Positions 62,304 through 64,000 of a stretch of 64,000 bases of DNA are shown piece after piece (position 1 is the first letter of the stretch; each line of letters starts with the position of its first letter). The translations under genes were made by a program, and so were the position numbers. The notes under the pieces are model-generated. The model saw nothing but the letters and a program-made list of their open reading frames with translations. It searched no databases and had not been told where the DNA came from. Source of the stretch: JAUIIK01 sp041390865 (GTDB lineage Bacteria > Chloroflexota > Chloroflexia > Thermomicrobiales > CFX8); assembly GCA_041390865.1 (NCBI GenBank), contig JAWKPC010000004.1:248001-312000 (forward strand), written 5' to 3'.

Positions 62304-63326
62304 CTACGGCAGATATTCGACCGTCAGAGAGCGCCATTCGATGTAGCCGCCGGACGCGTTATCGAACGCGCACTCGGTGTCCGATGCCCAGATGTTTGAC
62401 GAACCGGAGGACCGGCAGACCGCCAGGAGCTGGATGGTGTATTCCTGGCCGCCCTCGACGAGCGCTTCGATCTCCAGGGATTGGTTGCCGCTCACCGGCA
62501 TGCTGGCGACGCTGGAATCAATCGAAGACTTCCCGCCGACCACCGGTGCTTTGATCGTCTGCCCGTCGGGGCCGAGAATGGCGAGCCGTATCTCAAAGCT
62601 GGAAGCCATACTCCCCCAACCTTTGGTCGTCAGAACGCCATTCCATCCGGCATCAGCGACGATGCGAATCTTGCCTGTTTCCTCCGGAACGAAGCTGTTC
62701 TCGACCGCGCCAGTTGATGTGACGTCTTCGGCAAGACCGAAGTAAACGCCGCTGCGAATGAACGAACGAGCGGGATATTGCGCGACATCGAAAGACGCTG
62801 AAGCCTGCGCAAAACTGAGATATTCGCCCGACTTGGAGCCCTGCCCGCTGTCCGGGCGCTCGAAGCTGAGTGCCGACGGCGGCTCCGGTGTCGGGGTTGG
62901 CGGGACCTCGGTCGGCGACGGAGTCGGCTGGGGCGGTTCCGGCGTCGCGGTCGGAGCAGGGGGTACTGGAGTCGCGGTCGGAGCCGGTTGCTGCGTCGCG
63001 GTCGGAGACGGTTCGTCGGTGGCTTCTACAGGATCTGTAGCGGTCGGGGATGGCTCCACCTCCGCCAATTTTCCGCCCGCGAGATCGGGAATTGCCGTTG
63101 GAGACTGTGCGGCCATCGTCGCTTCAACGCTTTGGTCAATCTGCTTCTGGACATCCACTTGCGTCGCCAGAGCCATCGCAACTTCTGTCTGGATCGCATT
63201 CGAATCGGTTGCCGGAGTCGGGCTTGCCTGTTCATCTGAAGAGCCGCAAGCTGCGACGACAAATAGCACTGCCGCAAGCGGCGCAAGCGTCCAGATCTTC
63301 GTCCATCCAAAACTCAGTCGAAACAT
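62304..63326 (-). CDS. Lipoprotein of unknown function with Thr/Pro linker
   Basis: About 340 residues. The lipobox VVAACGSSD follows a signal beginning MFRLSFGWTKIWTLAPLAAV. A Thr/Pro/Ala-rich linker of about 80 residues leads to a C-terminal domain of about 200 residues (SLSFERPDSG-type start LSFERPDSGQGSKSGEYLSF, then IRLAILGPDGQTIKAPVVGG). No family recognised; the C-terminal part looks beta-rich and may bind a surface ligand. The ATG at 63326 has GGAGGGA upstream. Confidence 0.75.
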   Translation of the reverse strand: MFRLSFGWTKIWTLAPLAAVLFVVAACGSSDEQASPTPATDSNAIQTEVAMALATQVDVQKQIDQSVEATMAAQSPTAIPDLAGGKLAEVEPSPTATDPVEATDEPSPTATQQPAPTATPVPPAPTATPEPPQPTPSPTEVPPTPTPEPPSALSFERPDSGQGSKSGEYLSFAQASASFDVAQYPARSFIRSGVYFGLAEDVTSTGAVENSFVPEETGKIRIVADAGWNGVLTTKGWGSMASSFEIRLAILGPDGQTIKAPVVGGKSSIDSSVASMPVSGNQSLEIEALVEGGQEYTIQLLAVCRSSGSSNIWASDTECAFDNASGGYIEWRSLTVEYLP

Positions 63327-63435
63327 CGTCAAAGTCCCTCCGCGCTGCATTCATACCTCTGGATCCAGCATATGGCTGGCATGAACGGAGGATTGATTCC
63401 TGTTTGGCACGAAGGCTGTCAACTGCGATACAGAG

Positions 63436-63463
63436 AGAGCCGGCGACGTTTGTCGCCGGCTCT
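63436..63463 (-). terminator. Terminator of the ureohydrolase gene
   Basis: AGAGCCGGCGAC and GTCGCCGGCTCT make a perfect 12-base stem with a four-base loop, 27 bases behind the ureohydrolase stop on the minus strand, followed by TCTCTG. Confidence 0.75.
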
Positions 63464-63490
63464 TCCCACGTTGTCAGTTTTCTCGAGGCG

Positions 63491-64000
63491 CTACTTGCGC
63501 TGCCGTAAATCGGGGATCTGATACGGGGCGTCGGGCATGTCGGCTGGCATCCGGCCGAGCTTGCCGCCGACGACGAGCGAGCCGAGGACCTCGCGGATGA
63601 CCGTCGCGCCGAGAATCGCCGTGATGTCCGAGACATCGTAGGGCGGCGAGACTTCCACGATCTCCATGCCGACCAGTCCTTCCCGGGCGATGCCCCGCAA
63701 CATGTAGAGCACCTCACGCGGCGTCAGGCCGCCCGATACCGGCGTGCCCGTTCCCGGGGCGAAGGCCGGATCGACCGAGTCGATATCGAACGAGAGCCAG
63801 ACGGCGTCGGCGTTCTTCCAGGCGATCTCCAGCGCGTACTCCAGCACCCGCTCGATGCCGTACTTGTCGATATCGTCAACCGTGATCATCGAAGCGTTAC
63901 GGTCGCGGGCCGTCTTGAACCAGTCCGGCACGCTCGACCAGCCGCCGACACCGATCTGGACGAGATTCGTTGGCGGCGCGTTCGGGATGTTGGTCGCGTG
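63491..64000 (-). CDS. Ureohydrolase (agmatinase/arginase family), 5' end outside window
   Basis: The last 169 residues. The Mn-binding signature SFDIDSVDPAFAPGTGTPVS is complete, followed by GGLTPREVLYMLRGIAREGL and the late Glu block VGMEIVEVSPPYDVSDITAI. The family removes urea from arginine, agmatine, guanidinobutyrate or formiminoglutamate; the substrate cannot be decided from this half. The frame is open to the window end. Confidence 0.9.
   Translation of the reverse strand, partial: HATNIPNAPPTNLVQIGVGGWSSVPDWFKTARDRNASMITVDDIDKYGIERVLEYALEIAWKNADAVWLSFDIDSVDPAFAPGTGTPVSGGLTPREVLYMLRGIAREGLVGMEIVEVSPPYDVSDITAILGATVIREVLGSLVVGGKLGRMPADMPDAPYQIPDLRQRK

Noticed and set aside
1..64000. 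CRISPR arrays, tRNA, rRNA, complete insertion sequences
   Set aside because: No regularly spaced repeats, tRNA-like T-loop/acceptor pairs, rRNA segments or transposase genes were seen on reading both strands.

Overview
This is 64 kb of high-GC bacterial chromosome, read here as a member of the Chloroflexota, probably near the Thermomicrobia. That assignment is an inference. It rests on the many exported proteins with Thr/Pro/Ala/Glu-rich linkers, the gene repertoire (GH15, secreted paralogues, polyphosphate genes, many RraA/amidase/acyl-CoA genes) and the GC-rich coding style. No rRNA or tRNA gene, CRISPR array, prophage or complete insertion sequence was recognised.

Layout. 1-4 kb: an ArsM-like methyltransferase and an OsmC protein, an exported protein interrupted by UGA, an RraA-like protein, a PRC-barrel protein and an Lrp regulator. 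4-11 kb: a DinB protein, a large class B penicillin-binding protein, a glyoxalase-like protein, an anchored beta-propeller and an EamA transporter. 11.4-14.3 kb: gene remnants, including a broken sigma factor. 14.3-28.7 kb: housekeeping and metabolic genes (amidase, MaoC, acyl-CoA dehydrogenase, prs, rnc, rhomboid, YcaQ-like protein, zinc peptidase, prenyl synthase, MFS, DUF1786, phosphoesterase). 28.9-32.7 kb: an anchored DsbA-like domain whose first active-site Cys codon is UGA, joined in frame to a VKOR domain, followed by a DtxR/MntR-type regulator and recJ. 33-36.7 kb: a P1 peptidase, a WYL regulator and an amidase. 36.7-41.9 kb: a polyphosphate neighbourhood (ppk, a split CHAD protein, a phosphoesterase and a CYTH enzyme). 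42-48.8 kb: ChaB, a second RraA protein, a SelA-fold PLP enzyme, a macro domain, MFS, SixA and GT87. 48.8-57.5 kb: a cell-surface island with three paralogues of an unnamed secreted family, a lipoprotein carrying a Lon-type protease domain and a META/TolB lipoprotein. 57.6-64 kb: GH15, another DinB-fold protein, a hydroxyproline epimerase-like protein, DUF3105, a lipoprotein and a partial ureohydrolase.

The best lead is the selenocysteine-type DsbA-VKOR protein (28901-30217). UGA sits exactly where the first Cys of CxxC belongs, and the frame stays open on both sides. Together the two domains would form a complete extracytoplasmic disulfide-forming machine. Other leads are the secreted-protein island, the split CHAD gene, a shared promoter architecture with GTACGTAC over the -10 box, and dispersed repeats that supply the stop codons of three genes.

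Caution: at least seven otherwise well-conserved genes carry one single-base frameshift each, some in homopolymers. Part of this is probably sequencing error, so interpretations that depend on a single base need read-level checking.
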